The notes: generated from the letters alone by a model not told the origin. Positions 1-9,637 are shown, counted from the stretch's first letter. The stretch is 64,000 nucleotides of DNA from Agrobacterium vaccinii (GCF_021310995.1 NZ_CP054150.1:1736001-1800000), one strand, 5' to 3'. Translations and numbers: made by a program.

Positions 1-219
1 CTGGTTGCGCTGGAAGAGCCCGGCGTATACGTCAGCATTGGGTCGACGCAAGCCGCATCCTGGGCGCTGATCGAAGACTGGCCGGAAGAAGACGGCGAGA
101 AACTCGACCGCGCGCTTCTGGTGTTTGCAGCGGTGGATGCGGGCAAAAAGAAGCCCGAAGATGCGCGTCAGGCCTTTATCGAGGCTGCACTTGAAGCGGG
201 CCTCGACGTAAAGTCATAA
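1..219 (+). CDS. DUF982 domain protein, 3' part
   Basis: Open from the first base of the window in frame 1 to a TAA stop, so the 5' end lies outside. The 72 visible residues contain the pattern W-P...G...A and an alanine-rich ARQAFIEAALEAGLDV tail. These are typical of the small DUF982 proteins that occur in many copies in Rhizobiales. The family's function is unknown. No partner gene is visible upstream. The family call rests on the C-terminal pattern only. Confidence 0.7.
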   Translation: MVALEEPGVYVSIGSTQAASWALIEDWPEEDGEKLDRALLVFAAVDAGKKKPEDARQAFIEAALEAGLDVKS

Positions 220-305
220 TGACGCAGCAGCATTTCCTCTCTTAATATATGCGCCTCGTGCCGCTAAGACCTGAGGAACATCTAAACACCGAGTGACGCA
301 TATCC

Positions 306-392
306 ATGAAGAAATTCGTTTTCATTCTCATTCTGGCCTGCCTTTTCATCAGCATCGTCGGGCACTGGATTTTCGCGCTCGTCGTGATGTGA
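306..392 (+). CDS. possible 28-residue membrane peptide
   Basis: ATG to TGA frame encoding a peptide that starts MKKFVFILILACLFIS and is almost entirely one hydrophobic segment after two lysines. This suits a single-pass inner-membrane small protein or a bare signal-like peptide. No strong ribosome binding site is seen immediately upstream. It lies in a stretch of about 560 bases without a conventional gene. The function is unknown, and it could be a chance frame. Confidence 0.35.
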   Translation: MKKFVFILILACLFISIVGHWIFALVVM

Positions 393-501
393 GCGACCTC
401 CGCAGACATCTGGCCACGAAATCTTCATAATTCACGCCTGTGTCACGGAACTTCGTTAAGTTATGCACGTTCTTCTTCCACAGATAATGGAGGGTAAAGC
501 G

Positions 502-591
502 ATGCGTGACGGTCTCAACAGTCTTCTTGAAGTATCACTGCTCGGTTTCGTGGTTATTACATGCCTTATGATGGTTAACCCCATTATTTAA
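502..591 (+). CDS. possible 29-residue membrane peptide
   Basis: ATG to TAA frame with a strong Shine-Dalgarno sequence (GGAGGG, 489-494) eight bases before the start, better than that of many annotated genes here. The peptide begins MRDGLNSLLEVSLLGFVV and has one hydrophobic segment ending near the C terminus. A perfect terminator hairpin follows at 639-668, so a short transcript unit carrying only this peptide is plausible. I recognise no family. Confidence 0.5.
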   Translation: MRDGLNSLLEVSLLGFVVITCLMMVNPII

Positions 592-638
592 TGGCGATAC
601 ATACTTTTACACTTTGATACGCTACTCAGTTAGCGATA

Positions 639-668
639 ACAAAATGCGGCTTCAGAGCCGCATTTTGT
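639..668 (+). terminator. hairpin terminator
   Basis: Perfect 13-bp stem (639-651 with 656-668), loop TCAG, then TTGTT. It sits after the small peptide frame at 502-591 and before the CinA-like gene. The stem begins ACAAAA and ends TTTTGT, so it could act in both directions. Confidence 0.75.
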
Positions 669-784
669 TTGTTAGCCTGTCTCTTAATCGGCAGTCGCTC
701 CCGCGATTTTTTTCATGAGATGCCTTATTGCATTCGGCGCTCAGCGCGCTAACGTCTGCACAGACCCCACTGCGAGTGACCCCC

Positions 785-1558
785 ATGCCTGCACCCTCCT
801 CCGCCTCGAATGTCGTTTCCGCTGCCATGCTCGCCATTGGCGATGAGCTGCTGTCGGGGCGCACGAAGGACAAGAATATCGGGCATCTGGCAGATGTGAT
901 GACCATGTCGGGCATCGACCTCAAGGAAGTGCGCATTGTGGCAGACGAAGAGCCTGCCATTGTCGAGGCGCTGAACGCGCTGCGCAGCCGCTACGATTAT
1001 GTTTTCACCTCCGGTGGCATCGGCCCCACGCATGACGACATTACCGCCGATGCGGTCTCTGCTGCATTCGGCCTGCCCTGCGAGCACGATGCGGATGCGA
1101 TGCGCCTGCTTGGCGATATGTATCGCACCCGCGAAATGGAATTCACCGATGCGCGCAAACGCATGGCGCGCATGCCACGCGGTGCCAAACATATCGTCAA
1201 CCCCGTCTCGGTCGCGCCCGGTTTCATCGTTGAGAATGTCTACGTCATGGCAGGCGTGCCGCAAGTGTTTCAGGCCATGCTGGACAACGTCATCCCCACG
1301 CTGCGCACAGGCTCGAAAATCCTGTCGCAAGCCGTGCGCTCTCCCTTCGGCGAAGGCGACATCGGCACGTTGCTCAGCGGCGTGCAGAAATCCCATCCAG
1401 ACACCAGCATCGGCTCCTATCCGAAATATGATGGCCAGCGCTTCTCGACCGAGATCGTCGTGCGTGCCCGTGATGCGGATGCGCTCCATGCTGCAGCACA
1501 GGATGTGTCCGCGATGATCGATGCCATCACCCGCGAAAAGGCCGCGCATTCCGCTTGA
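785..1558 (+). CDS. CinA-like molybdopterin-binding domain protein
   Basis: 257 residues, essentially one MoCF/MogA-type domain. The N terminus carries AIGDELLSGRTKDKN, followed by FTSGGIGPTHDDITADAV, the glycine and acidic motif that binds the pterin or nucleotide phosphate in this fold. This matches the N-terminal half of CinA (competence/damage-inducible protein A). The C-terminal amidohydrolase domain that CinA uses to deamidate NMN is absent. The ATG at 785 is preferred over a TTG at 728 because the family motif begins shortly after it. The stop is followed 43 bases later by the stress protein gene on the same strand. The precise substrate is unknown. Confidence 0.8.
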   Translation: MPAPSSASNVVSAAMLAIGDELLSGRTKDKNIGHLADVMTMSGIDLKEVRIVADEEPAIVEALNALRSRYDYVFTSGGIGPTHDDITADAVSAAFGLPCEHDADAMRLLGDMYRTREMEFTDARKRMARMPRGAKHIVNPVSVAPGFIVENVYVMAGVPQVFQAMLDNVIPTLRTGSKILSQAVRSPFGEGDIGTLLSGVQKSHPDTSIGSYPKYDGQRFSTEIVVRARDADALHAAAQDVSAMIDAITREKAAHSA

Positions 1559-1601
1559 GCCGAAGGTGCAAGCACCACTGACCACGATGAGGAGACTGAT
1601 C

Positions 1602-2447
1602 ATGGGTTACAAGACGATACTGGCAGTGATGGACACTGCGGAAAACGCTGGCAAGCTCGGAGATTTCGCCGCGGCGTTGGCCAACACTTTCTCAGCGCAC
1701 GTCGTTGGCCTTCACATGGAAACCTTTGCGACCGTTCCACTCGTGGCACCGATGGAGATGCCCGACCCTGCGACCGTTCAAGCCGTGCAGGAGGTCGCCC
1801 ATCAGGAAACCACCGACATCGCCTCCATTTTCGCCCGCACGATGGCTGCGAAAAATATCTCCAACGAGTGGCGCAGCTTCGTCTCCTCGGTCGGCTACTC
1901 TTCCAACACTGCGATGCAAAGCGCCCGTTGCGCCGATCTCGTCATTGCTCGCCAGTCCACGTCGTCGTCGATTTCCGACAGCCGCGCCGACCTCGATAAT
2001 TTCCTCTATGAAAGCGGACGCCCCATCCTGCTGGTGCCGCATATGCTCGACCAGCCCAAGCCCATCAAGCGCGTGCTCATCGCCTGGAACGGCTCACGCG
2101 AAGCCACCCGCGCTACCTTCGATGCCCTGCCCTTCCTCATCGCCGCAGAAACCGTGGAGATATTTTCGGTGGGTGCCGATGATGACGACAAGGGATCGGC
2201 TACCCTCGCGGGTTCGGAAATCGCCTCGACACTCGCGCGCCACGGCATCAACGTCACGGTGACATCGGAAGAAAAAAGCCACGGCCTGTCTGCTGAAAAA
2301 GCCATCGAAAAACGCCTCTCAGACAACAGCATCGATCTGCTCGTCATGGGCGCTTACGGCCACTCTCGCTGGTGGGAGATGCTGTTCGGCGGCGTCACGC
2401 GCACGCTGCTGGACAAGATGACGGCGCTGACGCTGCTGTCTCGATAG
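1602..2447 (+). CDS. universal stress protein, tandem UspA domains
   Basis: 281 residues with two UspA-like halves. The first starts MGYKTILAVMDTAENAG. The second carries VLIAWNGSREATRAT, and the C-terminal LLVMGAYGHSRWWE is the family's G-x2-G-x(9)-G ATP-loop region in reduced form (GAYGHSR). The ATG at 1602 is preceded by TGAGGAGA at 1587-1594, a good ribosome binding site, so the longer frame from 1521 is not used. Such cytoplasmic proteins accumulate under stress and growth arrest. The partner and signal cannot be read here. It ends convergent with anmK. Confidence 0.85.
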   Translation: MGYKTILAVMDTAENAGKLGDFAAALANTFSAHVVGLHMETFATVPLVAPMEMPDPATVQAVQEVAHQETTDIASIFARTMAAKNISNEWRSFVSSVGYSSNTAMQSARCADLVIARQSTSSSISDSRADLDNFLYESGRPILLVPHMLDQPKPIKRVLIAWNGSREATRATFDALPFLIAAETVEIFSVGADDDDKGSATLAGSEIASTLARHGINVTVTSEEKSHGLSAEKAIEKRLSDNSIDLLVMGAYGHSRWWEMLFGGVTRTLLDKMTALTLLSR

Positions 2448-2509
2448 GCTGACGATTATCGCCAAGGAATGGCGCCGCAGCTTCTACGGACTCCGTCACC
2501 CGGGGCTCA

Positions 2510-3679
2510 TCACGCCCTCGCCAGAACTCCACCCGTCACCGGCTCCTTCACGCCCGTCGTCCCGGGATAGGTCAGTGGCAAACCACGCAACGACCGCACG
2601 GCCAGATACGCCCACGCCTCGGCCTCCATCGCGCCACCATCGAAGCCCGCGGCTTCCGCTGCGATCACGCCAGCGCCGCGTGTTTGCGCCTGATCGGTGA
2701 ACTCCTGCATGATAACAGGGTTCAGCCTGCCGCCTCCGCACACGACATAGGTCTTTGCTGCTTCTGGCAAATAACTGGCAGATTTGAGAATGGCTGCGCC
2801 TGTCACATGGGCCAGCGTCCGCGCACCATCTTCCAGCGAGACCTCACCCTTGGCGGGCGGCAGGAAATCGGAACGGTCCAGCGAACGACGGATATTGGCG
2901 GAAAAAAACGGGCTCTCCATGTAACCCGCGACCAGCGCCGGAGCGACCGCACCCTTCGCCGCCGTCGCACCGCCCTTATCGTAAGCCGCGCCCGTATGCA
3001 CTTCGATCCATTGGTCGATCAGCATGTTTCCGGGCCCGCTATCGAAGGCGGCCGGTGCGCCATCCGCGCCCACGAATGTCAGATTGGAAATGCCGCCGAT
3101 ATTAACGAACACGGCGGGCGTCTCGAACTGTTGCGGCAGGTTGGCGGCAAGCGCCGCGTGGTAGATGGGGATCAGCGGCGCGCCCTGCCCGCCATGCACC
3201 ATGTCATTGGCGCGCATGTCATAGACCACATCGATGCCGGTTTCCTCAGCCAGCAAGGGACCATCGCCGATCTGCACCGTCAACGCGTCATCCGGGCGAT
3301 GCAGCACCGTTTGACCATGAAAACCGATGACGTCGATATCCTGCGCACTCAATCTATGGCGGCGCAGAAAGGATTTGACGGCGGCAGCATGGGCCAGCGT
3401 TAATTTGCGCTCGGCATCGGCAAGATCGTCGGGCCGCTCACCGCGTTGCTGTATGGCTTTGGCGGTGATCAGCGCCCGTTTCCAAGTCTCGCGAAGCTCC
3501 TGATCATAGGGAAAATACTGGCTTGGCCCGTGGTCAACGACAGCTTCTCCATCAGTGCGCAGCAGGGCAATATCGATGCCGTCCATGGACGTGCCGCTCA
3601 TCAGCCCTATCGCCGTTCTGATCTCGCCCATATCAACGCTCCTGCCTGATGGAATCATCTCGTCACTCATTGCCAACAT
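2510..3679 (-). CDS. anmK: anhydro-N-acetylmuramic acid kinase
   Basis: About 389 residues, the usual AnmK length. The start carries [17 protein letters not shown], the ATP-binding signature of the family. [13 protein letters not shown] and [12 protein letters not shown] follow, and [12 protein letters not shown] is the substrate and nucleotide loop. AnmK phosphorylates and opens 1,6-anhydroMurNAc from peptidoglycan turnover to give MurNAc-6-phosphate, in the cytoplasm. ATGs at 3679 and 3670 and a third a few codons later (MGEIRT) are all possible starts. The gene is divergent from tyrS with about 100 bases between them. No murQ etherase is next to it in the window. Confidence 0.93.
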   Translation of the reverse strand: MLAMSDEMIPSGRSVDMGEIRTAIGLMSGTSMDGIDIALLRTDGEAVVDHGPSQYFPYDQELRETWKRALITAKAIQQRGERPDDLADAERKLTLAHAAAVKSFLRRHRLSAQDIDVIGFHGQTVLHRPDDALTVQIGDGPLLAEETGIDVVYDMRANDMVHGGQGAPLIPIYHAALAANLPQQFETPAVFVNIGGISNLTFVGADGAPAAFDSGPGNMLIDQWIEVHTGAAYDKGGATAAKGAVAPALVAGYMESPFFSANIRRSLDRSDFLPPAKGEVSLEDGARTLAHVTGAAILKSASYLPEAAKTYVVCGGGRLNPVIMQEFTDQAQTRGAGVIAAEAAGFDGGAMEAEAWAYLAVRSLRGLPLTYPGTTGVKEPVTGGVLARA

Positions 3680-3781
3680 TCATGGCGCAAACGGGTGCAC
3701 TTTTCAAAAAACAATGCTAAAGGCGCGGCATTCATTGGGTTTTCCAGTGAGCACGAAGACCCAACCAGAAAGAAAAAGGTT

Positions 3782-5035
3782 ATGTCCAGGTTCAAGTCCG
3801 ATTTCCTCCGCACGCTCGATGAGCGCGGCTTCATTCACCAGATCTCCGATGAGGCAGGTCTCGATGAACTTTTCGCCAAGGAAACCGTGACTGCATATAT
3901 AGGCTTTGACCCAACGGCACCCAGCCTTCACGCTGGCGGTCTGATCCAGATCATGATGCTGCACTGGATGCAGAAAACCGGACACCAGCCGATCTCCCTG
4001 ATGGGCGGCGGCACCGGTATGGTCGGCGATCCCTCGTTCAAGGATGAAGCCCGTCAGTTGATGACGGTCGATACCATCGAAAGCAACATCGCCTCCATCA
4101 AGCGCGTCTTCTCGAACTACCTCGATTACGACGCCGCGACCGCGCCTGCCCTGATGATCAACAACGGTGACTGGCTGCGCGATATCAACTACCTCGAATT
4201 CCTGCGCGACGTGGGCCGTCACTTCTCGGTCAACCGCATGCTGTCGTTTGAAAGCGTTAAGACGCGGCTGGAGCGCGAGCAGTCGCTGTCGTTCCTCGAA
4301 TTCAACTACATGATCCTTCAGGCCTACGACTTCGTGGAGCTGAACAAGCGTACCGGCTGCCGTTTGCAGATGGGCGGTTCGGATCAGTGGGGCAACATCA
4401 TCAACGGCATCGACCTCGGCCACCGCATGGGCACGCCGCAGCTTTACGCACTGACCTCGCCACTTCTGACAACATCGTCGGGTGCCAAGATGGGCAAGTC
4501 GATGAACGGCGCCGTGTGGCTGAACCCGGATATGCTGTCGGCCTATGATTTCTGGCAATACTGGCGCAACACCGAGGACGCCGACGTTTCTCGCTTCCTG
4601 AAGCTCTACACGACGCTGCCGATGGACGAGATCGCACGTCTTTCGGCGCTGGGTGGTTCGGAGATCAATGAGGTCAAGAAAATCCTCGCGACCGAAATCA
4701 CCGCCATGCTGCATGGCCGCGACAATGCCGAGCAGGCTGCCGAAACCGCCCGCAAGACCTTCGAAGAAGGCGCGCTGGCCGACAATCTGCCGTCTATCGA
4801 GGTGCCCAAGGGCGAGCTAGAGGCAGGCCTCGGCCTTTTATCGCTCATCGTCCGCGCCGGTCTTGCGGCGTCCAACGGTGAAGCCCGTCGTCACGTTCAG
4901 GGTGGTGCCGTGAAGATCAATGACAATGCTATCTCGGATGAGCGTCAGGTCATCGGAACTGGTGAGGTCACGGCAGATGGCGTGATCAAGCTTTCGCTGG
5001 GCAAGAAGAAGCACATTCTGGTGCGGCCTGTTTGA
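3782..5035 (+). CDS. tyrS: tyrosyl-tRNA synthetase
   Basis: 417 residues, full length for the bacterial TyrRS type. It is a class I synthetase that charges tRNA-Tyr. The HIGH-like motif is PSLHAGG with His50. The tyrosine pocket includes YMILQAYDF and [10 protein letters not shown], and the KMSKS loop is KMGKS at 236-240. The C terminus is an S4 RNA-binding domain (GGAVKIND). The ATG at 3782 is chosen because the family begins there, with AAAGGT just upstream. The longer reading from 3695 would add an unconserved tail. The gene is monocistronic here, and an IS element lies 84 bases after its stop. Confidence 0.95.
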   Translation: MSRFKSDFLRTLDERGFIHQISDEAGLDELFAKETVTAYIGFDPTAPSLHAGGLIQIMMLHWMQKTGHQPISLMGGGTGMVGDPSFKDEARQLMTVDTIESNIASIKRVFSNYLDYDAATAPALMINNGDWLRDINYLEFLRDVGRHFSVNRMLSFESVKTRLEREQSLSFLEFNYMILQAYDFVELNKRTGCRLQMGGSDQWGNIINGIDLGHRMGTPQLYALTSPLLTTSSGAKMGKSMNGAVWLNPDMLSAYDFWQYWRNTEDADVSRFLKLYTTLPMDEIARLSALGGSEINEVKKILATEITAMLHGRDNAEQAAETARKTFEEGALADNLPSIEVPKGELEAGLGLLSLIVRAGLAASNGEARRHVQGGAVKINDNAISDERQVIGTGEVTADGVIKLSLGKKKHILVRPV

Positions 5036-5119
5036 CAATACATCAGGGAGATAGCGCGAGCTTCTACCTGTATTTCTACGAGGGAGAGAACCCCTCCTCC
5101 GTCATGCTCGGGCTTGTCC

Positions 5120-6401
5120 CACTGCTGTCCGGTTTAAATTTGTAGACACGGCGCACGGTGTTGATTCTATTCGTATTCAAGCGTTTGGCGACGATTTGGA
5201 CACGAAAGAGGGGCAACACCGTGCGGCATCACAATAGCGTTTTTCATGATCTTTTGAAGCGCATTTCCTGGTCGACCTTCGAGCGGCTTGTGGATGAGCA
5301 TGGCACCGACAAGCATACCCGGCGATTGTCCACCAAGAGCCAGTTGATCGCCCTGCTGTATGGGCAACTCGCCGGTGCTGTCAGCTTGCGCGAGATCGAA
5401 GGTGGTCTGGAAAGCCATTCGACACGCCTTTATCATCTCGGCGCACGCCCGGCCTCACGTTCGACACTGGCTGATGCCAATGCCAAACGCTCAAGTGCGG
5501 TCTTTACCGGTCTGTTTGCCGAGCTGGTCGCACGAGCCGGGCGCGGGTTGCGACGGTCCGTCGGCGAGGCGACCTATCTGATTGATGCCACGAGCCTTCG
5601 CCTTTCCGGTGCAGGATCGCAATGGGCGCGGTTCTCCCATCAGGCTTGCGGAGCCAAGGTCCACATCGTCTATGATGCGGGCGCAGAGCGACCGATCTAT
5701 GCCGCCGTCACACCCGCCAATGTCAATGACATCACCGCCGCCAAGGCCATGCCGATCGAACCGGGCGCGACCTACGTCTTTGATCTGGGCTATTATGATT
5801 TCTCATGGTGGGCCAGAATGGATCAGGCCGGATGCCGCATCGTCACCCGCTTCAAGTCCCATACACCCCTGACGGTGTTGCATGAGCAGCCGCTGGGGGA
5901 CGCGGATGCAAACGGTGGTCGCATCCTGTCGGATCGCATTGGTCTGCTGCCTGCCCGTCAGGCCGGCAACCGCAAGAACCCGTTCAGCGACCCGGTTCGC
6001 GAGATCACGGTCAGAACCGAAACCGGCAAGGTCCTGCGGATCCTGTCGAACGATCTCGATGCCACTGCGCAAGAGATCGCCGATCTCTACAAGCGCCGCT
6101 GGGCTATCGAACTGTTCTTCAAATGGGTCAAGCAGACCTTGAAGATCAAGCACTTCCTGGGTGTCTCAGAAAACGCCGTGCGCATTCAGATCACTGTGGC
6201 CCTCATCGCTTTCCTGCTTCTGCGCATGGCGCAGGCAGACCAGAAGACCATCAAAAGCCCCTGGATCTTCGCCCGCCTCGTGCGCGCCAACCTCATGCAT
6301 CGAAAAAGAACAGACAGTCTTCTAAAACCACCCAACAGCAGCAGATGCCACAATGACCAGTTGATGCTCCAATGGACGTCGGTTTAAACCGGACAGCAGT
6401 G
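5120..6401 (+). mobile_element. IS4-family insertion sequence, copy 1 (1282 bp)
   Basis: Terminal inverted repeats of 19 bp begin CACTGCTGTCCGGTTTAAA (5120-5138 and 6383-6401). The direct repeat GGCTTGTCC flanks the element at 5111-5119 and 6402-6410, a 9-bp target duplication that fits the IS4 family. One intact transposase frame fills the element, and its stop codon lies inside the right inverted repeat. A near-identical copy occupies 56277-57561 in the same orientation. Confidence 0.93.
5221..6387 (+). CDS. IS4-family transposase, copy 1
   Basis: 388 residues from a GTG at 5221 preceded by GAGGGG. A TTG at 5158 would add 21 residues. The N-terminal helical domain resembles DUF4372. The DDE catalytic core has the first Asp in YLIDATSLRL, the second in YVFDLGYYDF, and the Glu in YKRRWAIELFFKWVK. 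That last segment fits Y-(2)-R-(3)-E-(6)-K exactly, the IS4 YREK signature. All three acidic residues are present and the frame is unbroken, so the protein should be active. It differs from copy 2 at a handful of residues and ends TSV where copy 2 ends TED. Confidence 0.93.
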   Translation: MRHHNSVFHDLLKRISWSTFERLVDEHGTDKHTRRLSTKSQLIALLYGQLAGAVSLREIEGGLESHSTRLYHLGARPASRSTLADANAKRSSAVFTGLFAELVARAGRGLRRSVGEATYLIDATSLRLSGAGSQWARFSHQACGAKVHIVYDAGAERPIYAAVTPANVNDITAAKAMPIEPGATYVFDLGYYDFSWWARMDQAGCRIVTRFKSHTPLTVLHEQPLGDADANGGRILSDRIGLLPARQAGNRKNPFSDPVREITVRTETGKVLRILSNDLDATAQEIADLYKRRWAIELFFKWVKQTLKIKHFLGVSENAVRIQITVALIAFLLLRMAQADQKTIKSPWIFARLVRANLMHRKRTDSLLKPPNSSRCHNDQLMLQWTSV

Positions 6402-6447
6402 GGCTTGTCCCGAGCATCTAACGAACCCCAAGATCAAACGTGGTCAG

Positions 6448-6470
6448 ATCCTCGGGACAAGCCCGAGGAT
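6448..6470. repeat. REP-like palindrome
   Basis: ATCCTCGGG, loop ACAAG, CCCGAGGAT: a perfect 9-bp stem. It lies about 30 bases from the palindrome that holds IS4 copy 1 and is the same motif in the opposite orientation. The two could form a REP pair between tyrS and the ABC exporter gene. Confidence 0.8.
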
Positions 6471-6501
6471 GACGTAGAGTGGGTGAGAACTGCCCCATCC
6501 A

Positions 6502-7263
6502 TCAGTTTCTCAACTTATACCCAGTCTTGAACATCCACGCTACCAGACCCAGGCAGGCGGCGAGGAAGGCTGTGATAATCACGAGGCTGATGACGGGATT
6601 GACGTCGGCGATTTCATAGAAGCTCCAGCGAAAGCCGCTGATCAGATACAGAACCGGATTGAAGTGGCTGACCGTCTGCCAGAAGGGTGGCAGCATGTTG
6701 ATGGAATAGAAGCTGCCGCCGAGGAATGTCAGCGGCGGCACCACCAGCATAGGAATGAGGTTGAGCTGCTCGAAATTCGTGGCCCAGATGCCGATGATGA
6801 AGCCGAACAGGCTGAAACTGATTGCCGTCAGCACGAAGAACAGCACCATCATGAACGGGTGTGCGATCGATATATCAACGAAGAAGGACGCGGTGATGAG
6901 GATGATGGTGCCGATCATCAAACCCTTGGTCGCGGCGGCTCCGACATAACCGATCACGATCTCCGTCATCGCCACGGGAGCCGATAGAATCTCATAGATC
7001 GTACCGGTGAATTTCGGGAAATAAATTCCGAAAGCGCCGTTGCTGATGCACTGCGTCAGCAAGGTCAGCATGATCAGGCCCGGCGTGATGAAGGCACCGT
7101 AGGAAACACCCTCGACCTCCTGAATGCGCGAGCCGATGGCCGTGCCGAAGACGATGAAATAGAGCGATGTGGAAATGACCGGCGACACCACGCTTTGCAG
7201 CAGGGTACGGCGCGTACGGGCCATTTCGAACAGATAGATGGACTTGATAGCCTCGAAGTTCAT
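6502..7263 (-). CDS. ABC-2 type transporter permease
   Basis: 253 residues with six predicted membrane segments. It resembles the YadH/NodJ type of ABC-2 exporter permease: an N-terminal amphipathic stretch ([17 protein letters not shown]), then [10 protein letters not shown] and a conserved [15 protein letters not shown] loop before the last helices. It forms the membrane channel for the ATPase at 7260-8198, whose stop codon overlaps this ATG by four bases (ATGA), so translation is coupled. Exported substrates of such systems include polysaccharides, lipids and drugs, and the sequence does not say which applies. Confidence 0.88.
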   Translation of the reverse strand: MNFEAIKSIYLFEMARTRRTLLQSVVSPVISTSLYFIVFGTAIGSRIQEVEGVSYGAFITPGLIMLTLLTQCISNGAFGIYFPKFTGTIYEILSAPVAMTEIVIGYVGAAATKGLMIGTIILITASFFVDISIAHPFMMVLFFVLTAISFSLFGFIIGIWATNFEQLNLIPMLVVPPLTFLGGSFYSINMLPPFWQTVSHFNPVLYLISGFRWSFYEIADVNPVISLVIITAFLAACLGLVAWMFKTGYKLRN

Positions 7264-8198
7264 TTTTGACCTCCCACCAGCGCCACGAAAATGTCTTCGA
7301 GCGAGCTCTGGCGTGTCGAAATATCCTTGAAATGAATGCCTGCAGCGGACAGTGCCGCCAGCACATCGGCGATACGGCCCTGTTCGCCGTTACCCTCATA
7401 TTCGTAGGTCAGGCAACTGCCGCCTTCGGAAAGAGACAGCTGGAATTCGGACAGACTGTCCGGCAGAACCTTTACCGGTTCGGTCAGTTCCAGCATCAGT
7501 TGCTTGCGACCGAGCTTTTGCATCAAGGCCGTCTTGTCCTCCACCAGCAGCAACTCGCCCCCGTTGATGACACCAACACGGTCGGCGATTTCCTCGGCTT
7601 CCTCGATGTAGTGCGTGGTCAGGATAATGGTCACGCCGGTTGCGCGAAGCTCTTCCACCACCTTCCACATGTCCCGGCGCAGCGCGACGTCAACGCCCGC
7701 TGTCGGCTCATCCAGAAACAGAATTTTCGGCTCATGCGCCAGCGCCTTGGCGATCAGCACACGCCGCTTCATGCCGCCGGAAAGCTCCCGCAGCATGTTG
7801 TCCTTCTTGCTGAACAGCGACAGCGATTTCAGGATGCGCTCGATGAGCTGAGGGTTCGGCTTTTGCCCGTGCAGACCACGCGAGAAAGACACCGTGTTCC
7901 AGACCGTCTCGAATTGATCTGTTGTCAGCTCCTGGGGAACGAGGCCGATGAGCTCGCGCGTCTTGCGAAACTCGCTGACGACATCATGCCCGCCTACCAG
8001 AACCCGGCCCTCGCCGGGGTTTACCAGCCCGCAGACAATGGAAATCAGCGTCGTCTTGCCAGCGCCATTGGGGCCCAGCAACGCCAGGATTTCCCCTTGA
8101 TGGATATCGAGAGAGACGCCTTTGAGCGCCTGAAAGCCATTGGCGTAGGATTTCGTCAGATTTTGAATGGAAACGATCGGTTTAGTCGGGGAATTCAT
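7260..8198 (-). CDS. ABC-2 type transporter ATP-binding protein
   Basis: 312 residues from the ATG at 8198. The longer frame to 8243 starts with residues unlike the family. It has Walker [12 protein letters not shown], the ABC signature LSGGMKRR, Walker [13 protein letters not shown] and the switch histidine in [13 protein letters not shown]-terminal region of about 80 residues follows, as in DrrA/YadG-type exporters. It powers the permease encoded directly downstream with a 4-base overlap. The pair forms a two-gene operon reading leftwards. Confidence 0.92.
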   Translation of the reverse strand: MNSPTKPIVSIQNLTKSYANGFQALKGVSLDIHQGEILALLGPNGAGKTTLISIVCGLVNPGEGRVLVGGHDVVSEFRKTRELIGLVPQELTTDQFETVWNTVSFSRGLHGQKPNPQLIERILKSLSLFSKKDNMLRELSGGMKRRVLIAKALAHEPKILFLDEPTAGVDVALRRDMWKVVEELRATGVTIILTTHYIEEAEEIADRVGVINGGELLLVEDKTALMQKLGRKQLMLELTEPVKVLPDSLSEFQLSLSEGGSCLTYEYEGNGEQGRIADVLAALSAAGIHFKDISTRQSSLEDIFVALVGGQK

Positions 8199-8310
8199 GA
8201 GAAATCTTTCAACACAATCATGTTCCCAAGGATATAGGTTCAAGATTGCTCAAAAGCCATCCCTTCGGCGAAATCATACTCATTCGCGCGATGAATTTGA
8301 TCGTTCATTC

Positions 8311-9510
8311 TCAATCGCAGTGGCGATAGCCGGATTTGCGCGTGCGCAGATCGAAATGGAAGTGATTCCAATGGTTTGGGTCGCTGCCCGGTCCCAATAC
8401 CGTCGAGAAATATTTGCAACTGTCACTGCGAACGGTTTTCAGAAGTCCTTTTTCGCGGAAAGCGAAGAAGCTCTTCTTGCGAACGTCGATTTCCTTGCCG
8501 TTCTTCAGAGTGATGGTGCCGATATCGATGGCATTGCCACGCGCATGCTCCGACCACGGATTGCTGGAGCGCGAGTTCATCTTGCGGCAGGAATAGCCAC
8601 CCATCGGCGTAATGCGTTCGACGCCCGAGAGGTAGCGGAAGCGCGAGGATGGCACGAGTTCGAATTTGACCCACTTGGCGAAGGCGAGCGTGATCTGACA
8701 GTTCAGCTTGACGGCAGGGCGGATCGCCACACCGCTCGAAAGGCCGCTGAGTTCGATCGGGTAATCGATGCCACAGGTCGGGCCATCGGCAACGCGCGCG
8801 ACATCCCGGAAAGACACGCCGAGCCTGCGCAGTTCGGACCGGCAGGACACTTCGGCTTGCGGCATCATGCCCGGAGGCGTGGACATGCGGCGTTCCTGTG
8901 TCGGATTGTCCGGCATCAGCATCGCCACCTCCTGCACCGGCTGGCGCTGGCGCTGGCCTTCGCCGGGCGGTGGAATGAGGCGGGATTGACTTGCCGACTG
9001 CCTGCGTGGTGCAGGAGACATCGGCATCTGGCTCTCCGCCTCGTTCGCCATGGGCTGGCTGGATTGGGCACCGGAGACCTCCATGTCCTGCTCTTCGGCA
9101 AGACCGCGCACCGGTGCGACGCCCAAGCCGTCGTCCATATTGACGCCGCCCTCCCCCTCCGCCATTTCGCTGGGCATCTGTGGCGCGGTGCCACCACCCA
9201 GCCTCTGCTGCTGGGCATCCAGCGTCGAATATTGCTCGCCCGGACCGGCCTGCAACAACGGATCACGAGACGGCGCCATCTCGGCAGGCATCGGCTGCGA
9301 CAAAGGCGCATAATCGTTGACGGGTTGACTTGGAACGCTTGGCGCCGATGGGGCGCTATAATTCTGCTGATGGCTGGAGCGAATGGAGCTGACACGCGTT
9401 GCGCCGTCGACATCGGCGGGCGGCACGAGCCCTTCTGCCGAACACGAAGCAATCACCGTGGAGATCGTCAGCAACGTCACAAAACGACGCGGAAGGGAAA
9501 CATACGCCAT
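8311..9510 (-). CDS. extensin-like family lipoprotein
   Basis: 399 residues from the ATG at 9510. The N terminus is a signal peptide ending VIASC, a usable lipobox, so the protein is probably lipid-anchored in the envelope. Residues of roughly 30-220 are low-complexity, rich in P, S, Q and M. The C-terminal 180 residues are the extensin-like C domain, with paired cysteines and the motifs SEHARGNAIDIG and HWNHFHFDLR. H-x(6)-D plus H-x-H is the zinc-binding layout of LAS/MD-clan peptidases, so a peptidoglycan hydrolase is possible. That activity is inferred, not shown. Confidence 0.8.
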   Translation of the reverse strand: MAYVSLPRRFVTLLTISTVIASCSAEGLVPPADVDGATRVSSIRSSHQQNYSAPSAPSVPSQPVNDYAPLSQPMPAEMAPSRDPLLQAGPGEQYSTLDAQQQRLGGGTAPQMPSEMAEGEGGVNMDDGLGVAPVRGLAEEQDMEVSGAQSSQPMANEAESQMPMSPAPRRQSASQSRLIPPPGEGQRQRQPVQEVAMLMPDNPTQERRMSTPPGMMPQAEVSCRSELRRLGVSFRDVARVADGPTCGIDYPIELSGLSSGVAIRPAVKLNCQITLAFAKWVKFELVPSSRFRYLSGVERITPMGGYSCRKMNSRSSNPWSEHARGNAIDIGTITLKNGKEIDVRKKSFFAFREKGLLKTVRSDSCKYFSTVLGPGSDPNHWNHFHFDLRTRKSGYRHCD

Positions 9511-9637
9511 ACCAGAACCTGCACCTTCAGCGGCCACAATGCGTGGCAATCAAGCTAAATCTTAAACAAATTTGGTAAACGAACCGTTTTTAAGCGCGCC
9601 GTGGAAATTACAGGCAAAGGTCTGGGTGAAAAACAAA

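Larger units (their letters stand above)
5104..6417. repeat. REP-like palindrome split by the IS4 element
   Basis: Removing the element and one 9-bp duplication restores ATGCTCGGG-CTTGT-CCCGAGCAT, a perfect 9-bp stem with a 5-base loop. The left arm is at 5104-5112 and the right arm at 6409-6417. The same core (CTCGGG, 5-base loop, CCCGAG) recurs at 6448, 17831, 56265/57569 and 63600, and imperfectly at 57600. It is a dispersed intergenic palindrome of this genome. Confidence 0.85.

Noticed and set aside
749..1603. Long open frame on the minus strand opposite the CinA-like gene
   Set aside because: It mirrors the codon pattern of the real gene, has no recognisable domain, and no ribosome site.
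8167..9558. 463-residue frame on the plus strand across the extensin-like gene
   Set aside because: Histidine and arginine-rich translation typical of an antisense shadow; the minus-strand frame has a signal peptide and a known domain.
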